Assembly (NCBI GenBank): GCA_025354065.1
Contig: JANXNM010000105.1
Location: forward strand, 1-7,701
Source: Synechococcales cyanobacterium 340R_concoct_173_sub
Lineage (GTDB): Bacteria; Cyanobacteriota; Cyanobacteriia; Leptolyngbyales; Leptolyngbyaceae
Direction: 5' to 3'
Length of the DNA: 7,701 bases
Below, piece after piece: positions 1 to 5,843 of the stretch. The notes beneath the pieces were generated by a model. It did no database searches and was not told the origin of the DNA. It saw only the letters and a list, made by a program, of their open reading frames with translations. Both the position numbers and the translations under genes were made by a program. The stretch's first letter is position 1. Each line of letters starts with the position of its first letter.

Positions 1-240
1 ACCAGAGATGATGTTGTTTCCGTACATCAAGGAACCAGCAACTGGTTCGCGGATGCCGTCGATGTCAACAGGAGGAGCTGCTACGAAAGCGATCAAGTAG
101 CAAATGGTTGCAGAAAGCAAGGTTGGGATCATCAGAACGCCAAACCAGCCTACATAGAGGCGATTGTCGGTGGAGGTGACCCAGTTGCAAAACTGGTCCC
201 ACAGGCTCGCGGATTCGCGGCGTTGTAAGGTAGTTGTCAT
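1..240 (-). CDS. psbA: Photosystem II D1 protein, N-terminal 80 residues (partial)
   Basis: D1 is the reaction-centre subunit of photosystem II in the thylakoid membrane. It binds the pheophytin, the QB quinone and, in its later parts, the manganese cluster. The visible part starts [20 protein letters not shown] and continues with [18 protein letters not shown], the near-invariant D1 N-terminus, then a hydrophobic stretch at about residues 33-53 (first membrane helix) and the loop [16 protein letters not shown]. Translation begins at the ATG at 240 and stays open to base 1. The remaining ~280 residues lie outside the window, including residue 130, which separates low-light from high-light D1 forms, so the isoform cannot be assigned. 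No purine-rich Shine-Dalgarno sequence lies just upstream of the ATG. The gene has its own promoter and is probably a separate transcript from the phycobilisome-like gene upstream. Confidence 0.98.
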   Translation of the reverse strand, partial: MTTTLQRRESASLWDQFCNWVTSTDNRLYVGWFGVLMIPTLLSATICYLIAFVAAPPVDIDGIREPVAGSLMYGNNIISG

Positions 241-259
241 GGTGATTTATTGCGGTTTT

Positions 260-287
260 TGTATTTATGAGAGCGGTTTTACTGCTC
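260..287 (-). promoter_or_regulatory. psbA 5' leader: AU-box-like element and small hairpin
   Basis: In the predicted psbA leader, the minus strand reads TAAATACA at 260-267. This is the same word as the AU-box described in the Synechocystis psbA2 leader as an RNase E target that links transcript stability to light. Nearer the predicted 5' end, GAGCAG/CCGCTC at 271-287 can form a short hairpin (five pairs, one A-C mismatch, loop TAAAA). The AU-box match is seen directly. Conservation of the RNase E mechanism here is inferred. Confidence 0.55.
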
Positions 288-295
288 TTGGTATT

Positions 296-324
296 ACTAT
301 AACCCCTACTGCCTGAATTGTAAA
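296..324 (-). promoter_or_regulatory. psbA sigma70-type promoter
   Basis: Read on the minus strand, a -35 TTTACA (319-324) and a -10 TATAGT (296-301) are separated by exactly 17 bp. Both are close to consensus. The predicted transcription start is near 288-290, giving a leader of about 50 nt before the psbA ATG at 240, similar to the leader length known for Synechocystis psbA2. The start site is inferred, not measured. Confidence 0.82.
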
Positions 325-432
325 GACATTTAATATTGTTGTTACACTCGCCCAGACTTACTCTCAGCGGCTTAGACTAAATTCCCGCCAAAAAAATCGT
401 TACAATCAACCCAGTTCGCCCAGTCTTGTAAC
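317..432. promoter_or_regulatory. Cluster of HLR1-like half sites (putative RpaB binding)
   Basis: RpaB sites (HLR1) at cyanobacterial light-regulated promoters are built from KTTACAWW half sites. Around the psbA promoter there are TTTACAAT on the minus strand (317-324, overlapping the -35), GTTACACT on the plus strand (341-348), and an inverted pair GTTACAA (399-405) / TTGTAAC (426-432). None forms the canonical direct pair with a 5-bp spacer. This is therefore a weak match, suggested mainly by its location. The remaining 433-478 shows nothing clear. Confidence 0.25.
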
Positions 433-478
433 ATTGCTTAATAATTACTGAATCCCTTATGAATCAAGAGCTTTAGCC

Positions 479-1057
479 CTAATCGTCATCAAAATGGTCT
501 AGGTGTAAAATGAGATGGTCGAAATAAGGACCGATCGCAGGTTTATCAGATTTGCTTAATCGGTTAAGGCTAGCGGTTTTCATCTCTTTTAAGCCTTGGC
601 TCATAGCCGCGATTGGAACCTGCAATTCCCCGTATAGCGCTTCCATATAGTGCATCCCGAGTTGGCTGATGTAATCCCGTTTTCCGCCTGCGATGCCATA
701 GGTAACACATCGTAAAAAATGCCAGAAATCACGCCAACAAGCATCCGCGCGCATTTGAGGATAAAGGCGACCACCAGGTTCGAGAATTCCTGGAAACTGT
801 GGCAAAAGCTGAACCCGTGCCTCATCCACAATTTCCGCCGACTGATCTCGCAGGAGACGGGCGATCGTCACATGACTGGTCATTTTGGGGGCGAGCTGCG
901 TAATGCTTTCAAAATCCTCATCGGTTAGATAACGCCGATCGTCGTCAGCCTTCTGGAAGAGAGCGATCGACTCAGGTGGATGAGATGGCCGCCAGCTTGA
1001 AAAATCAACGATGCGCGCTTTTTTAATGAGGTCTTTTACGTGTTCGCTCAGTTCCAT
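479..1057 (-). CDS. Orphan phycobiliprotein-like (phycobilisome family) protein, 192 aa
   Basis: This belongs to the globin-fold phycobilisome family that includes allophycocyanin and phycocyanin subunits. The diagnostic block is at residues 98-125: RLYPQMRADACWRD, then LRCVTYGIAGG. It aligns with the chromophore region of phycobiliproteins, where a Cys-x-Arg-Asp motif is followed by LRYVTYxxxAGD. Cys107 sits at the position of the bilin-binding Cys84, and Asp110 matches the conserved bilin-contacting Asp. A matching C-terminal helix follows (ELQVPIAAMSQGLKEMK). At 192 residues it is longer than core subunits (~161-175), and no partner subunit is adjacent. I chose the ATG at 1057 because GGTGGAG lies 6 nt upstream. 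A GTG at 1069 is inside that ribosome site. It lies 62 bp downstream of the 214-residue gene and is probably co-transcribed with it. It could bind a bilin or be an assembly or regulatory paralogue; which one cannot be read from the sequence. Confidence 0.85.
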   Translation of the reverse strand: MELSEHVKDLIKKARIVDFSSWRPSHPPESIALFQKADDDRRYLTDEDFESITQLAPKMTSHVTIARLLRDQSAEIVDEARVQLLPQFPGILEPGGRLYPQMRADACWRDFWHFLRCVTYGIAGGKRDYISQLGMHYMEALYGELQVPIAAMSQGLKEMKTASLNRLSKSDKPAIGPYFDHLILHLDHFDDD

Positions 1058-1094
1058 AGCTATCTCCACCGATTTCCCGTTAATTCCTCCTTAT

Positions 1095-1118
1095 ATTGGA
1101 CTGCTTATTGGACCGCTT
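1095..1118. repeat. 12-bp tandem repeat at the end of the upstream gene
   Basis: Two 12-bp units, ATTGGACTGCTT (1095-1106) and ATTGGACCGCTT (1107-1118), match at 11 of 12 positions. A degenerate third start (ATTAGG) runs into the stop codon of the upstream gene. Read on the minus strand, each unit starts in frame with a TAA, so the gene end carries stacked stop codons. A strong AAGGAGGAA follows on the minus strand (1084-1092), but it is too far from the next start codon to serve as its ribosome site. Confidence 0.6.
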
Positions 1119-1119
1119 A

Positions 1120-1764
1120 TTAGGCGGCAAGTTTTACTTGCTTAAACCGACAAAGTGATGAATGTAGGGCTAACGCTTTTTTGACGGGGACAATTCCTTG
1201 TTTGAGATAGACCGCGTAGGCAGGCGATCGGAGGAGGATCCACAGGGAATAATGGTCTGCGGTTACAGTGATGACGCAGGGGATTTTTTGTTCTGAGAAC
1301 ATACGAGCAATTTCATCAAGCTCTTGCCGTTGGGGCATCGCAGCCGTTTCGACTTTGCCGTACATCTTTCCATCAACATACAGGCCATCGCGCATTTCGC
1401 CATTGTTATAAAACTGGAACAAGCTTTCCGCTGTCTCTGGAATAATCGACGGCATGAAGGTGTCATCTACCCCAAACCGGATTCCTAAAATATGAAAAAT
1501 GCGGCGGCGTAATTCAACTTGACCTTGGAGGTTGGCCGATCGCTTCTCACTGGCTTTTTGATACAAGACCGTCAGCATCTCCAAATCGTGGAATTTAGAG
1601 GTTGCGATAAATTTTTTGGGGTAAAGCTTTAAGAGAAGTAGATCCAAATTAACCGTCTCTGAAACTCTCAACGAGTGGGCCTGAATGTCAGTCAGACTTT
1701 CTACGTGCTCGTGGAGCATTCGCCGAATGGTGTAATTCGTAAAAGGCGATAGACAGATGGACAT
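1120..1764 (-). CDS. Conserved-looking hypothetical protein, 214 aa
   Basis: I do not recognise this protein family. The sequence looks soluble, with no signal peptide and no convincing membrane helix. The N-terminal half is rich in leucine and basic residues (LDLLLLKLYPKKFIATSKF at about 40-58, then VELRRRIFHILGIRFG at 83-98). The C-terminal half reads like an alpha/beta domain with a hydrophobic strand pair (IPCVITVTADHYSLWILL at 161-178). The start is the ATG at 1764. It has no obvious Shine-Dalgarno site, so the alternative ATG at codon 16 (1719) cannot be excluded. It precedes the phycobiliprotein-like gene by 62 bp on the same strand, which suggests one transcript and possibly a shared role around phycobilisomes. 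That link rests on position only. Confidence 0.7.
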   Translation of the reverse strand: MSICLSPFTNYTIRRMLHEHVESLTDIQAHSLRVSETVNLDLLLLKLYPKKFIATSKFHDLEMLTVLYQKASEKRSANLQGQVELRRRIFHILGIRFGVDDTFMPSIIPETAESLFQFYNNGEMRDGLYVDGKMYGKVETAAMPQRQELDEIARMFSEQKIPCVITVTADHYSLWILLRSPAYAVYLKQGIVPVKKALALHSSLCRFKQVKLAA

Positions 1765-1810
1765 AGGACAACGATCTCTTATACGTAGTTTGTTGTGTGC
1801 CTAAAAACTG

Positions 1811-1832
1811 ACCTTATGGAAAACCTTACGGA
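1811..1832. repeat. 12-bp-period direct repeat in the spacer upstream of the 214-aa gene
   Basis: ACCTTATGGA (1811-1820) and ACCTTACGGA (1823-1832) are the same at 9 of 10 positions with a 12-bp period. They lie 47-68 bp upstream of the ATG at 1764. A regulator-binding role is possible but unsupported beyond position. No convincing -35/-10 pair for this gene could be placed; TATAAG just upstream of the ATG has no good -35. Confidence 0.4.
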
Positions 1833-1887
1833 GAAAAGAGGTAAAAATTGTGATCCCGATGACATAAATCTAATGCCCGACCGACTT

Positions 1888-1904
1888 AACTTAGTGGATC
1901 CGTA
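1888..1904 (+). repeat. 17-bp direct repeat, left copy
   Basis: The word AACTTAGTGGATCCGTA occurs here and again at 5493-5509 with a single difference (T/C at the eighth base). The two copies are in the same orientation and bracket the replication gene, this one 33 bp past its stop codon. The core of the right copy is the palindrome CGGATCCG. It could be a recombination or excision site, a protein-binding site or chance. Confidence 0.5.
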
Positions 1905-1911
1905 AGCTTTA

Positions 1912-1928
1912 TTTACAATGTTTACGAT
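1912..1928. repeat. Tandem TTTACRAT pair after the replication gene
   Basis: TTTACAAT (1912-1919) and TTTACGAT (1921-1928) are separated by one base, directly beyond the replication gene stop codon. They resemble HLR1 half sites but with the wrong spacing. No hairpin-plus-U-run terminator for the replication gene was found in the 1765-1936 spacer. Confidence 0.3.
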
Positions 1929-1936
1929 TAGCAAAC

Positions 1937-4900
1937 TTAAGTTACTTTAATTTCGATCGTCTTTAGGTACAAATCTGGGTAGAAAAATTCCTGGATAGGC
2001 CTGTTTTGATCCAAAACCCACTTTTTGAATCGATCGGTGGTGATCTCGGTGGAGGTAAATCCGGTTTGAGGGGTCTCAGATAGGCCTGAATTCTGGGTGT
2101 ATTGATCCCCTGCTTCAGAGTATAGAGACGACTGGATCGATACTAGGGGCGTTTCACCGTTTGGTAAGTTAGAAACGTTATGGGATAAGCGTTCTAGGCG
2201 GTATTCCTGCCTGCGTTGAAGGATGCTGGATACGATCGCGAAGTGTTCATCGTCCAAGGAATAAACGGGTTCTTGAGATCCTCGTTTCCCTCGATGCCTT
2301 GATTTTGTTTTGAGTCCGAGTTGCGAGAGGAACTGAGAGAGGATCCAGTTATTGTTGGAATCTTCTTTAATGGTGAAGTTGAGACAGAGCTTGATGTCTT
2401 TTCGGCAAGAACGAGCGAGCGTAGCAAAGTCTTCTAAGCTGCTGCTGGTCCATTCTGTATTGACATTTAGGTAGGCCGTTAGCCCCAGTTTTGCCCTGGC
2501 CGCTCGTTTCAGATCGTGACAACTTAAGTCCCAAGGGGTAAGCAGTGCGCCCCATTGAAGCTGAGAATCGAGTTCGGCCCGATCGCGGGCAATAGACACT
2601 TCGCATCCGTAGAGCAGGGCTTCGAGTTGTTGAATTTGTGCCCCATATTTTCCGTGGAAGATCACTTCATCTAGGCTGATGTCCGATTTACAGAAGAAGG
2701 CTTGGACCCGGTATTTATCGATCGCTTGAAGATCGTCTTGAGAGCAATTTTCTTTGTAGGTCAGGGCGTGGAGTTCTGCGCTGGTGAGCGATCGGGCTTG
2801 GGCGATGGCTTGGGCTTCTGAGTGTTTTATTTTTTTGCTGAGATCTCGCATGGCTTGGGCAAATTCTTCGGTGTGGTTTTGAGGGATCACTTCGGTGATT
2901 GTGCTGCCTTCCTGTTTCAGTCTGGCTTTCAGGGTTTCGCTGAAGGCGGCGTGAGAGGCATTATCCATGGCTAGAAGTTCGCAGTAGAAATCCACGCTGG
3001 GTTCGGAATGGCTCAAATCATCTTCTGAATCACGGGGATTGAGTTTGAATCCGAGTTGCGATCGTAGGAGTTGGGCGGCAGTGAAGCTCCGACGGCGAAG
3101 CGATCGCTGAATCACGCGGGGATTTTGGCTTGGGCTAATGACGTTGTAATTTTGGCCATGGATAGCGGCCCAGATGATGCGGGGAACCTTGCTACGAACG
3201 CGGTTGAGGGCTTGGGCTGCATCGCTGTCGGTGAGGATTCCTTTAAAGATTCCATAGACCCTGTTGAAGTGGTCCACTTCAATACTGACTCCGGTGCCGA
3301 GGCTTGGGGTGGCGATTACCCAGTCATAACGATGGACGTGAAGATTGGGATTGGTAATGAAGGCGCGTTGTTCAGGTTCGCCGGAGGTGTCGCTATTAAT
3401 TAGCAGCCCGATTTTATGGGGGAATAATGTAATAAGTTTTGTTGCGAGTTTGGTGGATCCAGCACGACTATCGATCGCAACGAATAATTTTTCACCAGAT
3501 TCTATATCTTCAGTTAGGCGTTGGTAGGCATCGTCAATTTTGCGAGTTTCTAGGAAAATGGCCTCGAAACTTTCACCGATATATTCGTTCAGAACTAGCA
3601 CGGGCGGCTGATCCCCGTCCGATCGCCACTGGTGAACGTAGTTGATCCCCGCATCACAAGCGTCCGCGTCCGCCAGAATGACCAGTCTTGCGCTGGCGAT
3701 TAGGTGGCTCAGATGTTCGATCAGTGCGCCCCGGTTGCCGTTCTTGGCGCAGGTTTCACCTAGAAATAGATGGCGCAAAACTTGCATAAATTCGTCAATG
3801 ACGAGGATTCCGCCGCTGACATCTTCGGGGCGGATGCTGAGGATGCTGTCGATGCAAAGGCCCAAGCGCAAGGTGTAACCGTCAGGCCCGAAGAATCGCC
3901 CCTGTACCTTGTCTAAGTCGTTTTTGAAGTTGAGATTCCATCGATCGCAGATGTTGCGCTGTAGGGCGATTCTGTGGCCCAGAGAGACGACTTTAGGCTC
4001 ATCTCTCAAAAGTTCGGCGAGGAGATTTGTTTTTCCGGTGCCTTTGCCAGAAGCCAAGACAATCAAGCCACGATCGGGCAAGTCTTGTAGCTGGGATCGC
4101 TTGATTTCTGGGGTATTGAGCTGGATGGTAGGGGCGATCGTGAGGCGGTCTTTTTGTTGAGTGGTGTAGATCCAGGCTTGGAGAGGTAATGCGGTGTTAT
4201 AGGCTCTGTGGAGTGCTTCAGTGCCTTCTGACGCTACTAGGTCATCGATTCCCTTAGAATCCCCTGTCCACTCCATGACAGACACCTTTACGCCCCTGTT
4301 TTCGAGGAGTTGGCCAAGGTTTCGGGTTGCGGTGTGGACGTTTTGGCGGGTGGTTAGTTTGGTGTCGTTGTCGAAGCAGATTTTGAGGGTGCGGCCTGGT
4401 GTGGCAATGCACTCTAGCTCTGGGAGCAAGGCTCTGTCTGTGGTTTGGCCGATGGCGCTGGTCACGGTTGAGTAGCCGCCGTAGATGCCGGGAAGGGCGA
4501 TCGCGGGGTACCCATGGCTGAGCAAGCACGCTGCTTTTTTGGCTCCTTCGGTGAGGATGATGGGTAGGGTTGGATTTTCTGAAACCCAGCGCCAGAAGTC
4601 GTTTGAGTCAGGGGCTGCGGTGTTGTTGTGATGGGCGATCGAGTGTGCGATCGGGGCTGAAACTTGAAGGAAAAAGGCGCGGCGGTTGGTTTTGTACGGG
4701 TGTTCGTACTTGATGGTTTTTTGTTTTTCTTTAGCGACGCGGGGACGATCGGGTTTAAAGCAACCCCACATCATTGGATTCCAATTGTCGAGTGGATCCA
4801 GGCCATTGCACCACCAACCGCCGTCTTGAGTGTGGGTGAAGAGCCGGATTGTGGCGGTATTTAGGCGACCGGAGGCGTTACGATCGAGTTTTTTTGAGTA

Positions 4901-5092
4901 GCAGAGGTAGTCGTAGGGCGTGTCTTGGTCGAGGCTGACGACGTTTAAACGGATCAACTCTGGATCAACTTGACTACTGATCCAATCGTCCCAGTGGCTC
5001 AGATTTATGATTTTGCCAGAATTGTTTTTCTCAAACTGTTGGAAGGCTTGTTGAGACTGGGTTTGAGTGCGATGAGAAGTTGAGTAATCCAT
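1937..5092 (-). CDS. CyRepA1-type plasmid replication protein (Toprim/DUF3854 + P-loop helicase), 1051 aa
   Basis: This resembles the large cyanobacterial replication initiators of the CyRepA1 family, typified by Slr7037 of Synechocystis plasmid pSYSA. Visible blocks, in order: a family-typical WWCNGLDPLDNW region (93-104); a Toprim-like domain with TEGAKKA (Glu182), FDND (240-243) and GIDD (281-284); a P-loop ATPase/helicase with Walker A ASGKGTGKT (347-355), Walker B VIDE (431-434), LADAD (473-477), ATPSLGTGVS (594-603) and an arginine-finger-like QALNRVRSK (627-635); and a basic SRHRGKRGSQ patch (931-940) that may contact DNA. The predicted role is origin recognition, opening and priming or helicase work. 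The reading frame is intact and full length, so it may be functional. The ATG at 5092 has no strong Shine-Dalgarno site. It is preceded by a 751-bp gap likely to hold origin and control sequences. It lies among chromosomal-type genes, which is unusual for this family. The family call is from recognised motifs, without a database search. Confidence 0.87.
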   Translation of the reverse strand: MDYSTSHRTQTQSQQAFQQFEKNNSGKIINLSHWDDWISSQVDPELIRLNVVSLDQDTPYDYLCYSKKLDRNASGRLNTATIRLFTHTQDGGWWCNGLDPLDNWNPMMWGCFKPDRPRVAKEKQKTIKYEHPYKTNRRAFFLQVSAPIAHSIAHHNNTAAPDSNDFWRWVSENPTLPIILTEGAKKAACLLSHGYPAIALPGIYGGYSTVTSAIGQTTDRALLPELECIATPGRTLKICFDNDTKLTTRQNVHTATRNLGQLLENRGVKVSVMEWTGDSKGIDDLVASEGTEALHRAYNTALPLQAWIYTTQQKDRLTIAPTIQLNTPEIKRSQLQDLPDRGLIVLASGKGTGKTNLLAELLRDEPKVVSLGHRIALQRNICDRWNLNFKNDLDKVQGRFFGPDGYTLRLGLCIDSILSIRPEDVSGGILVIDEFMQVLRHLFLGETCAKNGNRGALIEHLSHLIASARLVILADADACDAGINYVHQWRSDGDQPPVLVLNEYIGESFEAIFLETRKIDDAYQRLTEDIESGEKLFVAIDSRAGSTKLATKLITLFPHKIGLLINSDTSGEPEQRAFITNPNLHVHRYDWVIATPSLGTGVSIEVDHFNRVYGIFKGILTDSDAAQALNRVRSKVPRIIWAAIHGQNYNVISPSQNPRVIQRSLRRRSFTAAQLLRSQLGFKLNPRDSEDDLSHSEPSVDFYCELLAMDNASHAAFSETLKARLKQEGSTITEVIPQNHTEEFAQAMRDLSKKIKHSEAQAIAQARSLTSAELHALTYKENCSQDDLQAIDKYRVQAFFCKSDISLDEVIFHGKYGAQIQQLEALLYGCEVSIARDRAELDSQLQWGALLTPWDLSCHDLKRAARAKLGLTAYLNVNTEWTSSSLEDFATLARSCRKDIKLCLNFTIKEDSNNNWILSQFLSQLGLKTKSRHRGKRGSQEPVYSLDDEHFAIVSSILQRRQEYRLERLSHNVSNLPNGETPLVSIQSSLYSEAGDQYTQNSGLSETPQTGFTSTEITTDRFKKWVLDQNRPIQEFFYPDLYLKTIEIKVT

Positions 5093-5174
5093 GAGAATCA
5101 GGTCGCTTGTAAGGGTTTGCGCTGTTCTCAGGGAGATATTTTTCGGCTTTTTAGACTGAATCTTGACAATCGGC

Positions 5175-5204
5175 TTGCAAGCTGAGTCGAAGTTTGTCTA
5201 GAAT
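5175..5204 (+). promoter_or_regulatory. Putative plus-strand promoter diverging from the replication gene
   Basis: TTGCAA (5175-5180) and TAGAAT (5199-5204) are separated by 18 bp and point away from the replication gene. The -35 lies inside a perfect 10-bp palindrome, GCTTGCAAGC (5173-5182), a possible operator. A second -35-like TTGACA lies at 5163-5168 but is too far from the -10. Transcription would begin near 5211. No equally good minus-strand promoter for the replication gene was found between 5093 and 5220. Confidence 0.45.
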
Positions 5205-5492
5205 GACCCTAATAACTAGAAGAACTAGGAAATCCAGTCGGGAAATTCTTGTTTTTGCCGAGATCGAAAGGTCTCTTTAGTTGGAAAGCAGCAATACGGT
5301 TACTCGTTTGTTGGTTTGTTCGTATCACTTTATGTTTGCGACTCTTGCTTGGTCTTCTACAACGTGAGAAAGAGCGTAAATATGTGTACTCGGTAGCTTC
5401 GGCTCCAAAAGATACTTATTGAATCCCTGACTGTTGTTAGCAGTTGGGGTTTCAATGTATTTAGGGCTTGTCTGACCGAGTGTAATACAAAA

Positions 5493-5509
5493 AACTTAGC
5501 GGATCCGTA
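5493..5509 (+). repeat. 17-bp direct repeat, right copy
   Basis: This is AACTTAGCGGATCCGTA, one base different from the copy at 1888-1904 and in the same orientation. It starts just after the closing helix of the putative RNA (which ends at 5487) and contains the palindrome CGGATCCG. Together the two copies enclose about 3.6 kb holding the replication gene and most of its upstream control region. Confidence 0.5.
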
Positions 5510-5629
5510 TCCCTGTCTATCACAGAGTTTTCGTCGTATCTCTCTGAAATTAACGATCGTAATTTAACCACGATCGCGGTACCATTTGATCGAGTTTGGT
5601 TGACTTCTTTGAGATGTTTGTTGTGTTTT

Positions 5630-5661
5630 GATTTGAAACTAGATCATGCGATCTATAAATC
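5630..5661. repeat. Hairpin-forming inverted repeat
   Basis: TAGATC (5640-5645) and GATCTA (5650-5655) pair around an ATGC loop. An outer GATTT (5630-5634) / AAATC (5657-5661) pair is separated from it by an asymmetric internal loop. It is perfect on both strands, so it could act in RNA of either strand or as a DNA cruciform or binding site. Confidence 0.4.
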
Positions 5662-5740
5662 AGAGCAAAACATTACTTTCGTTTAGCATCTCGCTGAGTT
5701 TCAATTCCAACTTTCTAAAGTTTATATTGTATGAATAATC

Positions 5741-5775
5741 GCGCTAGTTCTCTAATCTGATCTAGCGCCGTTTTA
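5741..5775 (+). terminator. Terminator-like hairpin (plus strand)
   Basis: GCGCTAG (5741-5747) and CTAGCGC (5762-5768) form a 7-bp, GC-rich stem with a 14-nt loop, followed on the plus strand by CG and TTTT (5771-5774). The U run is short and the loop large, so this is a weak intrinsic terminator. On the minus strand the stem is followed by no U run. It would plausibly end the putative plus-strand RNA. Confidence 0.35.
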
Positions 5776-5817
5776 ATTATTTAAAATCGATCGTTTTATT
5801 GATTTAAAATTTGATAA
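5771..5817. other. AT-rich tract with repeated ATTTAAAAT
   Basis: This 47-bp stretch is strongly AT-rich and holds ATTTAAAAT twice (5779-5787 and 5802-5810), 23 bp apart or about two helical turns, around a TCGATCG. Such a tract beside a replication gene's upstream region could be an origin-unwinding element. No convincing iteron array was seen in 5093-5843, so the origin assignment is only a suggestion. Confidence 0.25.
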
Positions 5818-5843
5818 GTAACCGCTCTTCCCTTACTGTGTGG

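Larger units (their letters stand above)
5211..5775 (+). ncRNA. Putative structured plus-strand RNA in the replication-control gap
   Basis: No protein gene is credible here, but plus-strand RNA folds well. First, GAGATC-GAAA-GGTCTC (5260-5275) is a 6-bp stem closed by a GNRA tetraloop. Second, a long-range helix pairs 5381-5394 with 5475-5487: 13 pairs with G5384 bulged, core ACTCGGT/ACCGAGT. Third, inside it AGC-TTCG-GCT (5395-5404) forms a C(UUCG)G tetraloop hairpin. Fourth, also inside it, a long hairpin at 5417-5457 has ATTGAA/TTCAAT and CCCTGACTG/CAGTTGGGG arms, one U-U mismatch and loop TTGTTAG. Six G-U wobbles occur across these helices; each becomes an A-C mismatch in minus-strand RNA, and the UUCG and GNRA loops also exist only on the plus strand. 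The ends are inferred from a promoter candidate and a terminator-like hairpin; the 5260-5487 part is the best supported. I do not recognise the RNA. It would be antisense to any long replication-gene leader. Confidence 0.5.

Noticed and set aside
719..928. A 69-codon plus-strand frame opposite the phycobiliprotein-like gene
   Set aside because: It is antisense to a gene with clear family motifs and its own protein sequence matches nothing recognisable.
1058..1069. GTG start four codons upstream for the phycobiliprotein-like gene
   Set aside because: The GTG is part of the GGTGGAG ribosome site that sits correctly for the ATG at 1057, and the strong GGAGG further up is 16 nt from the GTG, too far to serve it.
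3071..3403. A 110-codon plus-strand frame opposite the replication gene
   Set aside because: It lies wholly antisense to the well-supported 1051-residue gene, has no recognisable family or ribosome site and fits the pattern of a shadow frame, like the other plus-strand frames across 3345-4864.
5417..5457. Possible CRISPR repeat because of the GTTTCAAT-like ending
   Set aside because: There is only one copy, with no spacer periodicity and no cas genes nearby.
5646..5738. A 30-codon plus-strand reading frame in the non-coding gap
   Set aside because: It has no ribosome site, a low-complexity Ser/Phe/Leu composition, and it starts inside a hairpin loop; nothing supports translation.
5093..5843. 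A known structural RNA (tmRNA, RNase P RNA, 6S RNA) or group II intron
   Set aside because: None of the sequence signatures I know for these was found, and no reverse transcriptase gene is present. A covariance search would settle it.
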